Shown here one piece after another: positions 22,271 to 24,647 of a DNA stretch of 24,647 bases. Location of the stretch: assembly GCA_023417265.1 (NCBI GenBank), contig JAEZFY010000175.1, forward strand, positions 1 to 24,647, written 5' to 3'. The stretch is from Actinomycetes bacterium. Its GTDB lineage: Bacteria; Actinomycetota; Acidimicrobiia; Acidimicrobiales; Ilumatobacteraceae. Each line of letters opens with the position of its first letter. The stretch's first letter is position 1. Both the position numbers and the translations under genes were made by a program. The notes under the pieces were generated by a model. That model was not told the origin of the DNA. It ran no database searches and worked only from the letters and a program-made list of their open reading frames with translations.

Positions 22271-23197
22271 TCAGTCGCCGGCCGCCGCGAGCAGGGCGGC
22301 ACCGACGGCACCAGCGCGTTCGCCCCAGTGGGCGAAGCGCACCTCCGGGAGCGGACGCAGTTCGGGCTGGTAGATCAGCTCGGCGAACCAGCGTCTGATC
22401 GGGTCGAGGTACAGGTCGGCGCCGGCCGCCAATCCCCCACCGAGCACGAAGGCGCCCGGATCGACGGCGTTGGTGAGGTTCACCAGCCCGAGCGCAACCC
22501 AGCGGCCGAACTCGTCGATCACGGCCAGCGCCCCGGCGTCGCCCTCTCGGGCCGCGGCTTGCACCATCTCGCCGCGCACCGCCTCGGGGTCGCCACCGGC
22601 GAGTTCGAGCACGCGCGACGTGCGCCGCCCGATCGCCGCTTCGCGGGCGAGCCGGGCCAGGCCCGATCCGGACGCGTAGCGCTCCCAGCACCCCCGGCGA
22701 CCGCACGGGCACGGTGGCCCGTCGGGATCGACCACCATGTGGCCGTACTCGCCGGTGAAGCCGTTGCTCCCCTGCTGCAGCCGGCCGCCGAGCACGAGCC
22801 CGCCGCCGATACCGGTGCCGAGCGTGACGAGCACCATGTCGGCGAACCCGCGCCCGGCACCCGACGTGTGCTCGGCGAGCGCCGCGCAGGTGGCGTCGTT
22901 GCCCACCGTGACCGGGAAGCCGAGCCGGGCGGCGAGCAGGCCGGAAACGTCGAAGTCGGCGACGCCGTCGAGGTTGGGGGCCGCCCGCAGCACGCCGGCC
23001 CGCGTGACCAGGCCGGGCACCCCGACCCCCAACTGGTCGGCGGCCCCGAGGGCGCGGGCGAGTTCAGTCAGGGTGTCGACGAGCGCTGGCAGGCTGCCGG
23101 CGCCGCGCGGGGTGGCCCGGCGCTGCTCGTCGACGACCTGTCCGGCGGCGTCGAGCGCCACCCCGAGACACTTGGTGCCGCCGACGTCGATGCCCAC
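22271..23197 (-). CDS. ROK family sugar kinase (glucokinase-like)
   Basis: 308 residues, normal ROK length. The N-terminal phosphate loop GIDVGGTKCLGVALD, catalytic aspartate in VGNDATCAALAEH, LVTLGTGIGGGLVLGGRL, EYGHMVVDPDG with the zinc-coordinating histidine, and zinc cysteines in CPCGRRGCWERYASG are all present; GGGLAAGADLYLDPIR is the typical late motif. Such kinases phosphorylate glucose or other hexoses with ATP (or polyphosphate in some actinobacteria); the donor and sugar cannot be set from motifs alone. The GTG at 23197 is the only ATG/GTG/TTG found before the in-frame stop. It follows the SRPBCC gene by 28 bp, probably in one operon. Confidence 0.9.
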   Translation of the reverse strand: MGIDVGGTKCLGVALDAAGQVVDEQRRATPRGAGSLPALVDTLTELARALGAADQLGVGVPGLVTRAGVLRAAPNLDGVADFDVSGLLAARLGFPVTVGNDATCAALAEHTSGAGRGFADMVLVTLGTGIGGGLVLGGRLQQGSNGFTGEYGHMVVDPDGPPCPCGRRGCWERYASGSGLARLAREAAIGRRTSRVLELAGGDPEAVRGEMVQAAAREGDAGALAVIDEFGRWVALGLVNLTNAVDPGAFVLGGGLAAGADLYLDPIRRWFAELIYQPELRPLPEVRFAHWGERAGAVGAALLAAAGD

Positions 23198-23225
23198 CGC
23201 GCGCGCGGCGCCGGCGGCGCCGGGA

Positions 23226-23660
23226 TCAGGCTTCAGCGAACGCCTTCATTTCCTTGATGGCGTTGAGGATCCGCCGTTCGGCGCGCCGCTTCACGAACCC
23301 CGGCAGCGGCACCACCAACTCGATCGCCAGGTCGTACTGCACGTGGGTGCCGCCGTCGTCGGTGGCGCGGAACGTGTAGGCCCCGTCGATCGAACGCTGG
23401 ATGTCGCCTTTGACCATCGTCCAGGCCAGCTGGCGCGGCGCTTGGCCGTAGTCGTAGCGCAGCGTGTAATGGGTGCTCCTGCCGAGCGCCGACGTGCGGA
23501 ACTCGACCTGTGCCGGGCGGCCCTCGGCGTCGCGCTCGGTGATGACGACGTCCTTCACGTCGTGCGCCCAGTCGGGGTACCGCTCGAGGTCGGTGGCGAT
23601 CCGCCACACCTCGTCGGGCGGGGCCGCAATGGTGATCGACTCGGTCGCGGTCTCAGCCAT
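23226..23660 (-). CDS. SRPBCC (polyketide cyclase/dehydrase-like) protein
   Basis: 144 residues, a single START/Bet v1-like domain. SITIAAPPDEVWRIATDLERYPDW is the usual beginning (beta strand, P-x-x-V-W-x-x-h-x-D), followed by alternating strands and the long C-terminal helix RRAERRILNAIKEMKAFAE. The domain has a hydrophobic ligand pocket; the ligand is unknown. The ATG at 23660 overlaps the upstream stop as ATGGCTGA, implying coupling; an ATG at 23669 would add three residues. Confidence 0.85.
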   Translation of the reverse strand: MAETATESITIAAPPDEVWRIATDLERYPDWAHDVKDVVITERDAEGRPAQVEFRTSALGRSTHYTLRYDYGQAPRQLAWTMVKGDIQRSIDGAYTFRATDDGGTHVQYDLAIELVVPLPGFVKRRAERRILNAIKEMKAFAEA

Positions 23661-24171
23661 GCTCGGCATTCTGCCCGATCGGCGCGGTCGATTCACGAAC
23701 CTCGGCGGGTGGCGCCCCGTCGGCGCGCACCGCGAAGTCGGCGTGGCGGGCGGCCCACACGCCGTTGAGGCCGAAGCCGAGCATCGGCACGAGGAACCCG
23801 ACCGCGAGCGACGAGCCGGGGCTGCCCTCGGGGCCGTCGGGCCGCCACAACGTGGTGCCGAGGGCGATCGCGAACTGCAGCGCAAGCGCGCCGAGCATCG
23901 CCCGCTTGACGCCGCCCGGCACGGCCGGACCGAGCAGCAGGTACAGCTGACTGACGGCGATCTCGTTGGTGCGGCTGCGTTGCACGGCCGCCCAGTACGA
24001 CCACAAGAAGGCGAACACACCGATCGCGAACAGGGTCATCGCCGTGGCCGCACCGACCCACTGGGCGGTGGTGTCGAACACCATCGCCGCGTACACGGCG
24101 GTGAGCGCGAACACCGTGGTGAGGACGAGGTCGGCCTGGACGATGCGTTCGCCGGCGGGTCGGCTGGTCAC
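23653..24171 (-). CDS. Small integral membrane protein of unknown function
   Basis: 172 residues with four likely transmembrane helices: about 12-30 (VLTTVFALTAVYAAMVF), 37-57, 84-108 and 120-140 (LAVGFLVPMLGFGLNGVWA). The helical pattern fits a small multi-pass protein. The C-terminal 30 residues are hydrophilic and acidic. I do not recognise the family. The GTG at 24171 overlaps the glycosyltransferase stop codon as GTGA; TAGCCT (24179-24184) seven bases before it could be a promoter, but it lies within the upstream gene. Its stop overlaps the SRPBCC start, so the three proteins are probably expressed together. Confidence 0.75.
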   Translation of the reverse strand: MTSRPAGERIVQADLVLTTVFALTAVYAAMVFDTTAQWVGAATAMTLFAIGVFAFLWSYWAAVQRSRTNEIAVSQLYLLLGPAVPGGVKRAMLGALALQFAIALGTTLWRPDGPEGSPGSSLAVGFLVPMLGFGLNGVWAARHADFAVRADGAPPAEVRESTAPIGQNAEHG

Positions 24172-24647
24172 CGTGCCGAGGCTACCGGCGGGTCGGCGAG
24201 GGCTGCCCGGAGACGCTCCGCCAGGAGGTCGTAGTCGAACAACGTCGCGGCCCGTTGGCGGGCCGCCCGGCCCATGGCCGTACGCATCGAGGTGTCGTCG
24301 AGCAGTGCTGCGAACGCTTCGGCCGCGTTGGCGACACCGTCCGGCCCGGCCGCCTCGACGACCAGCCCGGTGACGCCGTCGGCGACCGCTTCGGCGGCGC
24401 CACCGCTGCGGCCGGCCACCTGCGGCACCCCGCACGCGGCGGCCTCGACGAACACGATGCCGAAGCCCTCCTGCTCGAGCCCGCCCCACCGGTTCCGGCA
24501 CAGCATCGTGAACACGTCGGCACACGCGTACAGCCGTGGGAGCGCGTCGTGGGCGACCCGGCCGAGGAACGTCACCGGGGCGGCCAGCTCGCCGGCGAGC
24601 CGGCGCAAGCGGTCCTCGTCGCGGCCCGCTCCGGCGATCGCCAGGAC
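24168..24647 (-). CDS. Glycosyltransferase family 4-type, C-terminal half (cut by window)
   Basis: About 159 codons are visible and the frame runs off the right edge. The fragment begins VLAIAGAGRDEDRLRRLAGE, the usual entry to the GT1/GT-B nucleotide-sugar-binding domain, then FLGRV, then ADVFTMLCRNRWGGLEQEGF and the E-x7-E donor-binding motif (EGFGIVFVE), followed by AAACGVPQVAG and GVTGLVVE. These are C-terminal GT-B features of retaining glycosyltransferases. The acceptor and sugar are unknown. The stop overlaps the next gene's start. No start codon can be given. Confidence 0.88.
   Translation of the reverse strand, partial: VLAIAGAGRDEDRLRRLAGELAAPVTFLGRVAHDALPRLYACADVFTMLCRNRWGGLEQEGFGIVFVEAAACGVPQVAGRSGGAAEAVADGVTGLVVEAAGPDGVANAAEAFAALLDDTSMRTAMGRAARQRAATLFDYDLLAERLRAALADPPVASAR

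Noticed and set aside
1..24647. Mobile elements, tRNA/rRNA genes, toxin-antitoxin or defence systems
   Set aside because: No transposase, integrase, att-like repeats, tRNA cloverleaf or defence-type domains were seen; composition looks uniform across the window by eye.

Overview
The window is high-GC DNA that reads as an actinobacterial chromosome, probably Acidimicrobiia or a relative. The evidence is the Pup ligase PafA, a HelY-type helicase next to tatC and a TatA/B gene, DUF4193-like and DUF8129-like small proteins, a DrrA/DrrB-type exporter, and frequent GTG starts. The class-level assignment is inference. I see no rRNA, tRNA, CRISPR array, prophage or insertion sequence. This is dense chromosomal backbone with about 23 coding genes, two of them cut by the window edges.

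Layout. (1) 1-1286 (+): the end of an unrecognised, proline/alanine-rich protein with a basic arginine/glycine-rich N-terminal part and a recently duplicated tail. (2) 1394-2696 (-): a three-gene chain (acidic zinc-ribbon DUF4193-like protein, one-TM DUF8129-like protein, GNAT acetyltransferase) linked by ATGA overlaps and preceded by a readable promoter. (3) 2798-4405 (-): a double-domain ThyX-like protein. (4) 4532-7090 (+): a Baeyer-Villiger monooxygenase fused to an HSL-type esterase, which is the most striking enzyme here. (5) 7103-11770 (-): TatA/B-type subunit, TatC, HelY and a lipid-kinase-C-terminal-like protein. (6) 11807-12547 (+): a glycerophosphodiester phosphodiesterase. (7) 12555-14601 (-): pafA then signal peptidase I. 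(8) 14769-16893 (-): the pxpA-pxpB-pxpC 5-oxoprolinase operon. (9) 17099-17929 (+): a lipoprotein with a cupredoxin-like C-terminal domain. (10) 17969-21740 (-): an AlaC-like aminotransferase, an ACT-domain protein and a DrrA/DrrB-type ABC exporter. (11) 21760-22257 (+): inorganic pyrophosphatase. (12) 22271-24647 (-): a glycosyltransferase (cut), a membrane protein, an SRPBCC protein and a ROK sugar kinase.

Two themes connect the region. The first is protein export and turnover (TatB/C, signal peptidase, PafA, HelY), which resembles the mycobacterial pafA-pafB-pafC-tatA-tatC-helY locus but lacks pafB/pafC. The second is transcription start architecture. At nine of about sixteen starts that do not overlap an upstream gene, a TANNNT -10 hexamer ends 6-9 nt before the start codon, as expected for leaderless mRNAs. 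This pattern moves the best BVMO start to 4532 and reveals a shared, symmetric -10 between the aminotransferase and pyrophosphatase genes.
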